Shown: positions 35,845-46,237 of the stretch, one piece after another
Numbering within the stretch: position 1 is the first letter of the stretch
How the letters are laid out: the number at the start of each line of letters is the position of its first letter
NCBI GenBank assembly: GCA_020638875.1
Contig: JACKHS010000008.1
Location: forward strand, 1-64,000
Direction: 5' to 3'
DNA: 64,000 nucleotides
Source: Planctomycetota bacterium
GTDB lineage: Bacteria; Planctomycetota; UBA1135; GCA-002686595
Notes under the pieces: generated by a model
The model's database searches: none
What the model saw: the letters and a program-made list of their open reading frames with translations, nothing else
Told to the model about the DNA's origin: nothing
Program-made: the position numbers and the translations under genes

Positions 35845-37505
35845 GCTCGCGCCTCCGCGTAGGGCGCGCGCGTCACGATGCGCGTGTCGAGCAGCGGGCC
35901 GCCGACGGTGAAGTGGTAGAGGCTCTGCCACGCGCCGCCGGCGAGGCCCAGGGCCGCGTGCACGGCGTCGTCGAAGAAGCAGCCGATGCCCGTGCCGGCG
36001 AGCCCCGCGCGCTCGGCCTCGAGGTAGAGCACCTGCCCCAGCGCGCCGGCCTCCCAGTAGAGCCGCGGGTAGCGCCACGCGCCGTCGGCCAGCGCGGCGT
36101 CGAAGTCGCTCAGCATGCCGACCGCGAAGGCGCCCGCGCCGGCGATCTCCTGGTGGCAGGAGACGTGCGCCGCGAGGCCGCGCACGCCCGACGCGTGCAG
36201 GCGCACGAGCGGCAGCTCGGCGGGCACGCCGGGTACGGGCTCCCAGGTGAAGCTCGCGCGCAGCGCGGCGCGCAGCCGGTCGCGCGCGGCCTCGTCGCGC
36301 AGCAGCAGGTAGACGCCCGGCTCGAGGCCGTCGACGCGGTGCACGAAGAGCACGAGGTGCAAGCGCGCGGGTCCCGGCAGCACTTCCCAGGGCGGCAGGC
36401 CGGGCCGGGGCAGGCAGGCGTCGCACAGCGCAATGAAGTCCGCGAGCGAGAGGCGGCTCGCGCCGTCCATCGCCACGGCGCTGCGGCGCGCGCGGGCCAG
36501 CGCGCCGAAGGGCGCGGTCGACGCGGCGCGCGGCGCCGGCCGGTCCGCGAGCGCCGCCGCCCGCGCGTCGGTCGCGGGCTTGCGCGTCGCCTGCGCGACG
36601 ACGTCGATCACCTCCCACGCGACGTGTTCGGACGAGAGCGCGCTGGGCGTGCCGCGCCACGCGAGCGCGCGCGCCGCGTCGAGGTCGCGCCACGCCGCGC
36701 TCGCGGGCGCGCCCGGCGCGTCGCGCGCCTCGAGCGCACAGACGAGCGCCGGCACCTCGGCCTCGGGGCCGGCGGTCGCGGCCGCGCCGAGCCACGCCTC
36801 GAGCGACTGCGTGTCGAGCTCGTCGAGGGCGCGCAGGCGCCAGCCGCGCGCGGCCGCGGCCAACGAGAGCGCCGCGAGCGCGTGGCCGGTGTCGTGCTGG
36901 CAGTAGCGCCACGCGCGCTCACCGTACTTCCAGGCCTCGCGCCAGTGGATCGAGGTCAGCGCGACGAAGGCGTGCACGCGCGCGTCCCCGCCGCGCAGCG
37001 CGTCGAAGCGCGCGTCGTCCAACTCGGCGCGCAGCTCGAGCGCGTGCGCCTCGGGGTCGTAGTGCGCGACGCAGGCCGCGTCGGTGAGCCCGTCGAGCGC
37101 GGGCAGCACGAGGTGCGCCTCGGTCGGGTGCAGGTTGCCGCTGGAGGGGTTCACGCGCAGCGTCCAGCGCGACGCGCCGTACTCCTTGGCGGCGGAGAGC
37201 GCGAGGCTCTCGTACAGGAGGCGCGCGAGCTCGCCAGCGTCGAAGCGGCGCGCCGGCGCCTCGCCGCGCAGCACCTGCGCCCACGTCGGGCCGTCGTCGT
37301 CGAACGCGCGCGCCAGCGCCACGCGCGGCGCGTCCGTCCAGTGGCGGAAGGGCGCCGGCTGCGTGGCCCAGTCGAGGTCGGGCGGGCCGAGCGCGTAGCG
37401 GTGCGGCTGGTGCTTCGTGCGCTCGTGGTACGCGCGCACGACGCGCGTCGGGTCGACCTCGCGCGGCGACTCCGCGGGGCGCGGCGTGCGACGGAAGAGC
37501 CCCAT
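35841..37505 (-). CDS. SagB/ThcOx-type nitroreductase, duplicated
   Basis: This 554-residue protein contains two nitroreductase-fold halves. The first (about 80-260) has 'ARLLYESLALSAAKEYGASRWTLRVNPSSGNLHPTEAHLV', the FMN-binding 'R.NPSSGN' pattern. The second (about 340-545) has 'RRSAVAMDGASRLSLADF' and 'AGALGQVLYLEAERAGLAGTGIGCFFDD'. SagB-like enzymes oxidise azolines in peptide maturation, but stand-alone duplicated forms exist in many bacteria without a precursor peptide. No small cysteine- or serine-rich precursor, YcaO or SagC/D protein is visible here, so a ribosomal-peptide pathway is unsupported. It lies six bases after the DUF255 gene. Confidence 0.85.
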   Translation of the reverse strand: MGLFRRTPRPAESPREVDPTRVVRAYHERTKHQPHRYALGPPDLDWATQPAPFRHWTDAPRVALARAFDDDGPTWAQVLRGEAPARRFDAGELARLLYESLALSAAKEYGASRWTLRVNPSSGNLHPTEAHLVLPALDGLTDAACVAHYDPEAHALELRAELDDARFDALRGGDARVHAFVALTSIHWREAWKYGERAWRYCQHDTGHALAALSLAAAARGWRLRALDELDTQSLEAWLGAAATAGPEAEVPALVCALEARDAPGAPASAAWRDLDAARALAWRGTPSALSSEHVAWEVIDVVAQATRKPATDARAAALADRPAPRAASTAPFGALARARRSAVAMDGASRLSLADFIALCDACLPRPGLPPWEVLPGPARLHLVLFVHRVDGLEPGVYLLLRDEAARDRLRAALRASFTWEPVPGVPAELPLVRLHASGVRGLAAHVSCHQEIAGAGAFAVGMLSDFDAALADGAWRYPRLYWEAGALGQVLYLEAERAGLAGTGIGCFFDDAVHAALGLAGGAWQSLYHFTVGGPLLDTRIVTRAPYAEARA

Positions 37506-37511
37506 CGCGCG

Positions 37512-39569
<2,058 letters not shown>

Positions 39570-39850
39570 CGCGCGTCGGGGTCGGAGCGCGGAGCGTAGC
39601 CCACGCACGCGGCGCGGCGCCCGCGCGCCGCGCGGGAATCCCCGGCGGTCATGCGGCTTCAGGGGAGCGCACCGTCCCGTGCTCGACACGCGCCGAGCGG
39701 CGCGGATCCCGCGTGACGACGGGCTCGTCGCGCGACGTCGATCCAGGCAGGGCGAGCGAATCGCGTCGCCGCGTCCGGCCGGCCTGCAGTCGACGCGCAG
39801 CGCCGGTCGATGTACGCGCGTTCCACCGGCCTCCCACCCACCGAGGCAGC

Positions 39851-41383
39851 ATGACAACCCAGCGTCCCCTCCTCGCGCTCCGCGGGCTCGTGCTCGCGGC
39901 GGCGCTCTGCGACCTCGGCCTGGCAGGCGAGGTCACCGAGATCCTGAACTCCAGCGGCACGGGCGCCGCGGGCTTCGGCGGAGCCTACCAGCTCGCCGTG
40001 ACGCCCGCGGGCGAAGTGCTCGCGCCGGGCTTCCTCACCGACAACCTGATCGGCGTGAACGCCCAGGGGCAGCGCCGCCTGCTCGTCGACGCGAGCGGCG
40101 ACGGCCAGGGGCACGGGCTCGACGGGCCCATCGCGACGGCCGTGGACGCGAACGGCACAGTCTACGTCGCCGGGTGGTTCTCCAGCAACGTGCTCGCGGT
40201 CTCGCCGGGCGGGGTGGTCAGCGAGGTGCTCGGTCCGGCGGGCGACGGCACGTCCACGCTCGACGCGCCCTACGGCCTGGCGCTCGCGCCCGACGGCACG
40301 CTCTACGTGTCGAGCTCGGGCACGCACCACGTCTTCGCCGTCGCACCGAGCGGCGCGGTCAGCGTGGTGCTGGGACCCGCCGGCGACGGCCAGGGCCACG
40401 CGCTCTCGAGCCCCTACGGCCTCGCGGTGGACGCGGCGGGGACGCTGTTCGTCTCGGGGTGGACCAGCTCCAACGTCTTCCGCGTGACGCCCGGCGGCGC
40501 GGTGGACGTGGTGCTCGACGCGAGCGGCGACGGCCAGGGCCACGCCTTCGGCGGCGGCGCGTCGCTCGGCCTCGACCTGGCCGGCAACCTCTACGTGACC
40601 GGCAAGGTCACGAACAACGTCTTCCGCGTGGCGCCGGGCGGCGCGATCGCGCAGGTGCTCGACGTGAACGGCGACGGCCTCGGCAACGCGGCGCGCGAGC
40701 CCTGGGGCCTGGCCGTCGCGCCGCACGGCAGCGTGATCGTCGCGTGCGCCTACACGAGCAACGCCTTCCGCATCGACGTCGACGGCACGGTGACCGAGGT
40801 CGTCGGGCCGCAGGGCGACGCGAACGGCGGCGTGCTGTTCAACAGCGCCGGGGTGGCGATCGACCTGTTCGGCCAGGCCTACGTCGCGGGGCTCTACAGC
40901 CAGAACGTGTTCCGCGTCCAGGGGCCCGCGGTGAGCTACTGCCACGGCGACGCGCAGCTCGCCTGTCCGTGCGCCAACGCCGGCGTGCTCGGCGAGGGCT
41001 GCGCGAACAGCACGGGCAGCGGCGGCTACCTCGGCGCGACCGGCGCGGCGTCGGTGGCCGCGGACTCGCTGACCTTCCGCGTGCAGGGCGCCGTGCCGTT
41101 CCAGCCGGGTGCCTTCGTGCAGGGCGTGACGTCCGCCAACGGCGGCGTCGGCGTGCACTTCGGCGACGGCCTGCGGTGTACGGAGGGCACGCCGTTGGTG
41201 CTCGAGTTCACCGTCGCCGACGGCGCGGGCGAGGCGCGCTCGAGCGTCGCGCTGGCGAACGCGGGCGGCGTGCTCGCCGGGGAGGTGCGGCACTACCAGT
41301 TCTGGTATCGTGACCCCCACAACGGCCCGTGCGGCTCGGGCCACAACCTGACCAACGGACTGCGCGTGAGCTGGACGCCCTGA
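39851..41383 (+). CDS. Secreted NHL/SMP-30-like propeller with cysteine-rich C-terminal module
   Basis: This 510-residue protein has a signal peptide ('LLALRGLVLAAALCDLGLA'). Residues about 40-355 hold six or seven propeller repeats with a strict pattern, 'YGLALAPDGTLYVSSSGTHHVFAVAPSGAVSVVLGPAGDG' and variants (split here only for description; each repeat is about 55 residues). The C-terminal 150 residues are the module shared with the proteins at 11950-13710 and 26208-27869 ('CPCANAGVLGEGCAN', 'FGDGLRC', 'WYRDPHNGPCGSGHNLTNGL'). It is probably exported and surface-bound. The ATG at 39851 has GAGGC upstream and gives the best signal peptide; an earlier in-frame start adds 46 residues of arginine-rich sequence. 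Confidence 0.85.
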   Translation: MTTQRPLLALRGLVLAAALCDLGLAGEVTEILNSSGTGAAGFGGAYQLAVTPAGEVLAPGFLTDNLIGVNAQGQRRLLVDASGDGQGHGLDGPIATAVDANGTVYVAGWFSSNVLAVSPGGVVSEVLGPAGDGTSTLDAPYGLALAPDGTLYVSSSGTHHVFAVAPSGAVSVVLGPAGDGQGHALSSPYGLAVDAAGTLFVSGWTSSNVFRVTPGGAVDVVLDASGDGQGHAFGGGASLGLDLAGNLYVTGKVTNNVFRVAPGGAIAQVLDVNGDGLGNAAREPWGLAVAPHGSVIVACAYTSNAFRIDVDGTVTEVVGPQGDANGGVLFNSAGVAIDLFGQAYVAGLYSQNVFRVQGPAVSYCHGDAQLACPCANAGVLGEGCANSTGSGGYLGATGAASVAADSLTFRVQGAVPFQPGAFVQGVTSANGGVGVHFGDGLRCTEGTPLVLEFTVADGAGEARSSVALANAGGVLAGEVRHYQFWYRDPHNGPCGSGHNLTNGLRVSWTP

Positions 41384-41437
41384 GCCGCGGGGCGCGCGCC
41401 GCGCGCAGGAGCCCGCGCGGCGGGCGCAGCGAGGCGC

Positions 41438-42601
41438 GTGCGCGACCTGATCGTCATCGGCGGAGGCCTCGTCGGCCTGGCCACGGCCTGGCGCTACCTC
41501 GCCGCGCACCCGCGGCGCGACGTGCTCGTGCTCGAGCGCGCCGACGCCGTGTGCCGCGGCCAGAGCGGCCGCAATTCGGGCGTGGTGCACTCGGGCCTCT
41601 ACTACGCGCCGGGCTCGCGCAAGGCGCGCCTGTGTCGCGCGGGCGGCGCGGCGCTCGAGGCCCTCTGCCGCGAGGCGTCGCTGCCCTTCGCGCGGCGCGG
41701 CAAGCTCGTCGTCGCGATCGAGGAGGCCGACCTGCCGCGGCTCGCCGAGCTGGAGCGCCGCGGCGCCGCGAACGGCGTCGCGACGCAGCGCCTCGCCGGC
41801 GACGAGCTCCAGCGCCACGAGCCGCACGTGCGCGGGCGCGCCGCGCTGTGGGTGCCCGAGACGGCCGTGTGCGACTTCGGCGCGGTCGGCGAGCACCTCG
41901 CCGCGCGCCTGGCGGACGGGGGCGGCGCCGTGCGCTGCGGCGCGGCGGTGCGCGCGGTCGACCCGACGCCGGCCGGCGCGCGCGTCGTGCTCGACGGCGA
42001 GGAGCTCGCCGCGCGGCGCGTCGTCGCCTGCGCGGGGCTCGAGGCCGATCGGCTGGCCCGCGCGCGCGACCTGCGCGTCGTGCCGTTCCGCGGCGAGTAC
42101 CGGCGCCTCGTCGCGCCGCACGACGCCTGCGTGCGCGGCCTCGTCTACCCCGTGCCCGACCCGGCGCTGCCCTTCCTGGGCGTGCACTTCACGCGGCGCG
42201 TCGACGACGTGGTCGAGGTCGGGCCCAACGCCGTGCTCGCGTGGCGGCGCACGCCCGACGGCGGCGCGGCCGACGCGCTGGCGACGCTCACGTGGGCGGG
42301 CACGTGGAAGCTGGCGCGGCGGTACCTGTTGCGCGCGGGCGGCGAGTACCTGCGCGCGCGCAGCGACGAGCTCTACGCGGCCGCCGCGCGGCGCATGCTG
42401 CCCGCGCTCGAGACGAGCTGGCTCGCGCCCGCGCCCAGCGGCACGCGCGCGCAGGTCGTCGGCCGCGACGGCGCGCTCGTGGACGACTTCGCCTTCGAGC
42501 GCCGCGGCGCCGTGCTGCACGTGCTCAACGCGCCGTCGCCCGCGGCGACCTCGGCGCTGGCCATCGCGGACGAGTTGGTGGCCGAGCTGGACGCGCGCTA
42601 G
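41438..42601 (+). CDS. lhgO: L-2-hydroxyglutarate oxidase
   Basis: This 387-residue FAD-dependent oxidoreductase starts with GTG at 41438. The dinucleotide-binding motif is 'VIGGGLVGLATAW' (residues 6-18), and the DAO-family signature 'GQSGRNSGVVHSGLYYAPGS' is characteristic of LhgO. The conserved 'VPFRGEYRRL' and 'VYPVPDPALPFLGVHFTR' are also present. It oxidises L-2-hydroxyglutarate to 2-oxoglutarate and passes electrons to the quinone pool. The length fits the family (about 395-420, slightly short). The following aminotransferase starts 14 bases later. Confidence 0.92.
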   Translation: MRDLIVIGGGLVGLATAWRYLAAHPRRDVLVLERADAVCRGQSGRNSGVVHSGLYYAPGSRKARLCRAGGAALEALCREASLPFARRGKLVVAIEEADLPRLAELERRGAANGVATQRLAGDELQRHEPHVRGRAALWVPETAVCDFGAVGEHLAARLADGGGAVRCGAAVRAVDPTPAGARVVLDGEELAARRVVACAGLEADRLARARDLRVVPFRGEYRRLVAPHDACVRGLVYPVPDPALPFLGVHFTRRVDDVVEVGPNAVLAWRRTPDGGAADALATLTWAGTWKLARRYLLRAGGEYLRARSDELYAAAARRMLPALETSWLAPAPSGTRAQVVGRDGALVDDFAFERRGAVLHVLNAPSPAATSALAIADELVAELDAR

Positions 42602-42604
42602 AGT
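42575..42604 (+). promoter_or_regulatory. Possible internal promoter at the end of lhgO
   Basis: TTGGTG (42575-42580), an 18-base spacer and TAGAGT (42599-42604) end ten bases before the ATG at 42615. The TAGAGT includes the lhgO stop codon TAG. Confidence 0.4.
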
Positions 42605-42614
42605 GCCCGCGCCC

Positions 42615-43769
42615 ATGAGCGCCCTCGATCACCCCGCCGCCGCGAGCTTCCCCGGGCTCGACCCCGCCGTCGCGTTCCTGAACGCGGCCTACATGACGCC
42701 CAAGCCCGCCGCGGCGCTCGCCGCGCTGCACGCCAGCGTCGACCGCCTGGCCCTGCCGGACTTCGGGCTCGACGACTTCTACGGGCCACCCGAGCGCGTG
42801 CGCGCGCTGCTGGCGCGGTTGGTGGGCGGCGCCGCCGAGCAGTACTCGCTGACCGGTGCGGTGAGCTTCGGCGTCGCGACGCTCGCGTGGAACCTGCGCG
42901 TGCACGCCGACGCGCTCGTCGGGCGGCGGCGGCGCGTGCTGGGTGTCGACGGGCAGTTCCCGAGCAACGTGCAGGGCTGGAAACGGCTGCACGAGGCCGG
43001 CTTCGCCTTCGAGCTCGTACCCGGCGGCGCGGGCGCGACCGAGCGGCTGCTCGCGCGGCTCGGCGAGGACGTCGCGTTCGTCGCGGTCGAGCCGCTCTCG
43101 TGGACCGACGGGCGCCGGCTCGACCTCGCGGCCGTGTGCGGTGCCGCCCGCGAGCACGGCGCGCTCACCTGCGTCGACGTGACGCAGAGCGCGGGCGTCG
43201 ACGCGCCGCTCGACGACGCGCTCGGCTGCGACGTCGTGGTCGGCGCGGGCTACAAGTGGCTCCTCGGTCCGTACGGGACCGGCTTCCTGCGCCTCACGCC
43301 GGACCTGCAACGACGCCTCGAGCCGCTCGAGGCGAGCTGGAAGAACTTCGAGAACTCGCAGGACTTCAACCGCCTGACCGAGTACCGCGAAGGCCCCTAC
43401 TCGGCCGCCGCGCGCTTCGACCACGGGCAGAGCTCGGCCTTCGCGCGGCTCGCCGGCTGGGAGGCGGGGCTCGCGTGGCTGGACGCGCTCGGGCCGCAGG
43501 CGGTGCGCGCGCACGCGCGCGCCTTCGGTGCGGCGCTCGCGGCCGGGCTCGACCCGGCGCGCTACGAGGCGAGCGACCTCGCGGCCTCCGACCAGGCCGC
43601 GCACCTCTTCCGCGTCGCGCCGCGCGACGCCGCGAGCTTCGCGGCGACGAGCGCGCGGTTGGCCGCCGCGGGCGTGCGCGTCTCGCAGCGCGCCGGCGGC
43701 TGGCGCGTCTCGCCGCACGTGTACAACGGCGCGGCGGACCTCGCGCGCGCGCTGGAGGCCTTCGCGTGA
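42615..43769 (+). CDS. PLP-dependent aminotransferase class V family protein
   Basis: This 384-residue fold-type I enzyme resembles the isopenicillin-N epimerase/SufS-like group. The Schiff-base lysine is K214 in 'GAGYKWLLGPYGTGF', and the pyridine-binding aspartate is in 'CVDVTQSAGV'. The N-terminal 'FLNAAYMTPKP' resembles the substrate-entry part of kynureninase- or epimerase-type members. It lacks the cysteine of SufS group I in an obvious position, so cysteine desulfurase activity is not supported. The substrate is unknown. A GTG at 42603 is an alternative start. The stop overlaps the slyX start (GTGA). Confidence 0.86.
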   Translation: MSALDHPAAASFPGLDPAVAFLNAAYMTPKPAAALAALHASVDRLALPDFGLDDFYGPPERVRALLARLVGGAAEQYSLTGAVSFGVATLAWNLRVHADALVGRRRRVLGVDGQFPSNVQGWKRLHEAGFAFELVPGGAGATERLLARLGEDVAFVAVEPLSWTDGRRLDLAAVCGAAREHGALTCVDVTQSAGVDAPLDDALGCDVVVGAGYKWLLGPYGTGFLRLTPDLQRRLEPLEASWKNFENSQDFNRLTEYREGPYSAAARFDHGQSSAFARLAGWEAGLAWLDALGPQAVRAHARAFGAALAAGLDPARYEASDLAASDQAAHLFRVAPRDAASFAATSARLAAAGVRVSQRAGGWRVSPHVYNGAADLARALEAFA

Positions 43770-43963
43770 GCGCCGAGAGGCTGACCGACCTCGAGATGAA
43801 GCTGGCCTTCCTCGAGCGCACGGTCGAGGACCTGCACGAGGTGCTGCTCGCGCAGGGCGCCGAGCTCCAGCGCCTGCGCGAGCGCCTGACGCGGCTCGAG
43901 GCGCGCGGCGAGCGCGGCGGCGACGAGGTCGGCCCGCAGCACGACCCGCCGCCGCACTACTGA
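43766..43963 (+). CDS. slyX: SlyX family protein
   Basis: This 65-residue protein is one long coiled coil: 'LTDLEMKLAFLERTVEDLHEVL' then 'LQRLRERLTRLEAR', followed by a charged tail ending 'DPPPHY'. The N-terminal sequence and the C-terminal PPPHY tail match the SlyX family (PF04102). The function is unknown; SlyX is often near slyD, and a SlyD-type FKBP lies at the far end of this window, though not adjacent. The GTG start overlaps the aminotransferase stop. Confidence 0.9.
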   Translation: MSAERLTDLEMKLAFLERTVEDLHEVLLAQGAELQRLRERLTRLEARGERGGDEVGPQHDPPPHY

Positions 43964-43973
43964 GCGCGACGCG

Positions 43974-45104
43974 TCAGTCGTGCTTCGCGTCCGCCGCGCC
44001 CGCCGCCTCGAACAGCGGCAGGTAGCGCCCGAGGCCCTCCTTCTCGAGGTCCTCCACCGGCACGAAGCGCAAGGACGCCGAGTTGATGCAGTAGCGCAGG
44101 CCCGTCGGCGCCGGTCCGTCGGGGAAGACGTGGCCGAGGTGCGAACCGGCGCCCTTGCTCTTGAGCTCCTGGCGCGCGTAGCCGAGGTCGTAGTCGACGC
44201 CGACCTGGATGCCGTCGGCCTCGAGCGGGCGCGTGAAGCTCGGCCAGCCGCTGCCCGAGTCGTACTTGTCGAGCGAGCTGAACAGCGGCTCGCCGCTGAC
44301 CACGTCGACGTAGATGCCGGCGCGGTGCTCGTCCCAGTAGGCGTTGCGGAAGGGCGGCTCGGTCCCGCACTCCTGCGTCACGCGGAACTGCAGCGGCGTG
44401 AGCTGCGCGCGCAGCTCCTCGGGCGTCGGCCGCGGGACGCCGGTCGGACGGTAGTCGGCCTCCGCGCCCCACGCGCGCTCGCGGAAGTCGTCGCGGCCCG
44501 AGCCGGCGCGGTACGAGCCGTAGCGGCGCGGGTCCTTGTCGTGGAAGTCCTGGTGGTAGTCCTCGGCCGGCCAGAAGTGATCGAGCGGCTCGATGGCGGT
44601 GACGATCGGCTTCGCGAAGCGGCCGCTCTCGCCCAGGCGCTGCTTCGAGGCCTCGGCGGCCGCGCGCTGCGCGTCGTCCTGCACGAAGATCACCGTGCGG
44701 TACTGGCTGCCGCGGTCGACGAACTGGCCGCCAGCGTCGGTCGGGTCGATCTGGCGCCAGAAGACCTCGAGCAGGTCGTCGTAGCTGACCCGCGCGGGGT
44801 CGTAGTGCACCTGCACCGCCTCGGCGTGACCGGTGCGGCCGCCGCAGACCTGCTTATAGGTCGGGAACTCGGTCGCGCCGCCGGCGTAGCCCGAGATCAC
44901 CGCGCTCACGCCGTCGAGCTGCTCGAACGGCAGCTCCATGCACCAGAAGCAGCCGCCGGCGAAGGTGGCCAGGGCCTCCTCGACCGGCGCGGCGTTCGCG
45001 GGCGCCGCCGGCGTGGCGGCCTGGTGGGTCGCGTGCGCCTCGTCGGAGACGTCGGCGCGGCAGGCGGAGAGGGCGAGGAGCAGCGGCAGGGCGAGTCGGC
45101 GCAT
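43974..45104 (-). CDS. msrAB: Bifunctional methionine sulfoxide reductase MsrAB lipoprotein
   Basis: This 376-residue protein has a lipobox 'LLALSAC' (C15). MsrA comes first: 'FAGGCFWCMELPFEQLDGV' with catalytic C52 and C55, and 'YHQDFHDKDPRRY'. MsrB follows ('LTPLQFRVTQECGTEPPFRNAYWDEHRAGIYVDVVSG', about 230-350) with catalytic C339 in 'RYCINSASLRF' and no CxxC zinc sites. Together they reduce both S- and R-methionine sulfoxide. The lipoprotein signal puts the repair system in the envelope, where it needs an electron donor such as a periplasmic thioredoxin. Two -10-like hexamers (TACACT near 45140 and TATGCG) precede it. Confidence 0.96.
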   Translation of the reverse strand: MRRLALPLLLALSACRADVSDEAHATHQAATPAAPANAAPVEEALATFAGGCFWCMELPFEQLDGVSAVISGYAGGATEFPTYKQVCGGRTGHAEAVQVHYDPARVSYDDLLEVFWRQIDPTDAGGQFVDRGSQYRTVIFVQDDAQRAAAEASKQRLGESGRFAKPIVTAIEPLDHFWPAEDYHQDFHDKDPRRYGSYRAGSGRDDFRERAWGAEADYRPTGVPRPTPEELRAQLTPLQFRVTQECGTEPPFRNAYWDEHRAGIYVDVVSGEPLFSSLDKYDSGSGWPSFTRPLEADGIQVGVDYDLGYARQELKSKGAGSHLGHVFPDGPAPTGLRYCINSASLRFVPVEDLEKEGLGRYLPLFEAAGAADAKHD

Positions 45105-45208
45105 GGCGGTCGGCGGGTCGGGGTGCGGACCAGTGTAGTCCGCCTCGGGCCCGCGCATACTCGCGCGCGCGGCGAGCGTGACCGACCGACTCGCGGACGT
45201 CGCCGCAC

Positions 45209-46237
45209 TCAGCCCTTCCAGGGCGGCACGTAGCGCAGGCCGAGGTTCACGAGCTTCTGCAGGAGCTGCGGGTAGTCGTAGCCGCGGCGCTCGAAGGACT
45301 CGGCGAAGTCCTCGCCGAAGCAGAGGTCCGGGTTGGGATTCGCCTCGAGCACCCAGATGCGGTCCTGGTCGTCCATGCGCATGTCGATGCGCGCGTAGCC
45401 CGAAAGGCCCATGGCGCGGTAGATGCGCCGCGCGAGGCGCTCGATCTCGGCCTCGCGCGCGGGTCCGAGGTCCCGCGCCGGGAAGGTCTTCAGGCCCACC
45501 TCGGCCTGGTAGTCGAGGTCCCACTTCACGCGCGACGTGACGATGTTGGGCTTGCCCTCGGGCAGGTTCGGCATCGCCAGCTCCCACACCGGGCCGGTCT
45601 CGAGCCGGTTGTTGCCCAGCACGCCGATCGTGAGCTCGCGGCCCTGGATGTACTCCTCGCAGAGCGCCGCCGTGCCGACGTTGCGGTGCACGAACTCCAC
45701 GCGCTCGGCGAGCTGGTCGAGGCTGCGCACGACGGAGGCCTGCGAGATGCCCGTCGAGGCGTGCTCGGAGGCCGACTTCACGATCAACGGGAACTCGAGC
45801 CGCCCGGGCAGCTTCGTCGCGCGGCGCCCGCGCGGGACCGAGAAGAAGCGCGGCGCGCGGATGCGGTGGTAGGAGAGCACCTTCTTGCCCAGCGCCTTGT
45901 CGTTCGCCACGAGCAGCCCGCGCGGGTTGCAGCCCGTGTAGGCGAGCTTGTTCAGCTCGAGCCACCCGACCACCGCCGAGTCGTAGATGCCGGCCTCGTG
46001 GAAGTGCGTCAGCAGGTTGAAGACGATGTGCGGCCGGTGCTCGCGGATCGCGCGCCGCAGCGGCGCGAAGTCGTCCTCCATGCCCACCCCGAGCACGTCG
46101 TGGCCCAGGCGCTCGAGGGTGCTGAGCACGTCGTACTCCGCCTTCCAGGCGTGGATCTCCGACTCGCTGAGCCCCTCGGTCGTCTCCGGGGGCACGAGCT
46201 CGGCGTGCATCATGACGATGATCCGCAAGCGCCTCAT
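45209..46237 (-). CDS. ATP-grasp family ligase (D-Ala-D-Ala-ligase-like)
   Basis: This 342-residue protein has the ATP-grasp fold. The N-terminal domain contains 'EHRPHIVFNLLTHFHEAG' and 'LNKLAYTGCNPRGLLVANDKALGKKVL', as in D-alanine ligases. The ATP and Mg sites are visible as 'FPLIVKSASEHASTGI', 'CEEYIQGRELTIGVLG', 'YARIDMRMDDQDRIWVLEANPNPDL' (ending in the metal-binding E-x-N). It is not a canonical Ddl, which has a different substrate loop, so it may join a carboxylate to an amine on some other substrate, such as a peptide. Its ATG overlaps the metallopeptidase stop (ATGA), so the pair is made together. Confidence 0.85.
   Translation of the reverse strand: MRRLRIIVMMHAELVPPETTEGLSESEIHAWKAEYDVLSTLERLGHDVLGVGMEDDFAPLRRAIREHRPHIVFNLLTHFHEAGIYDSAVVGWLELNKLAYTGCNPRGLLVANDKALGKKVLSYHRIRAPRFFSVPRGRRATKLPGRLEFPLIVKSASEHASTGISQASVVRSLDQLAERVEFVHRNVGTAALCEEYIQGRELTIGVLGNNRLETGPVWELAMPNLPEGKPNIVTSRVKWDLDYQAEVGLKTFPARDLGPAREAEIERLARRIYRAMGLSGYARIDMRMDDQDRIWVLEANPNPDLCFGEDFAESFERRGYDYPQLLQKLVNLGLRYVPPWKG

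Noticed and set aside
35841..37505. A ribosomal peptide (azoline) gene cluster around the SagB-like protein
   Set aside because: No YcaO, SagC/D, precursor peptide or export gene is nearby, and the SagB-like protein is a stand-alone duplicated form.
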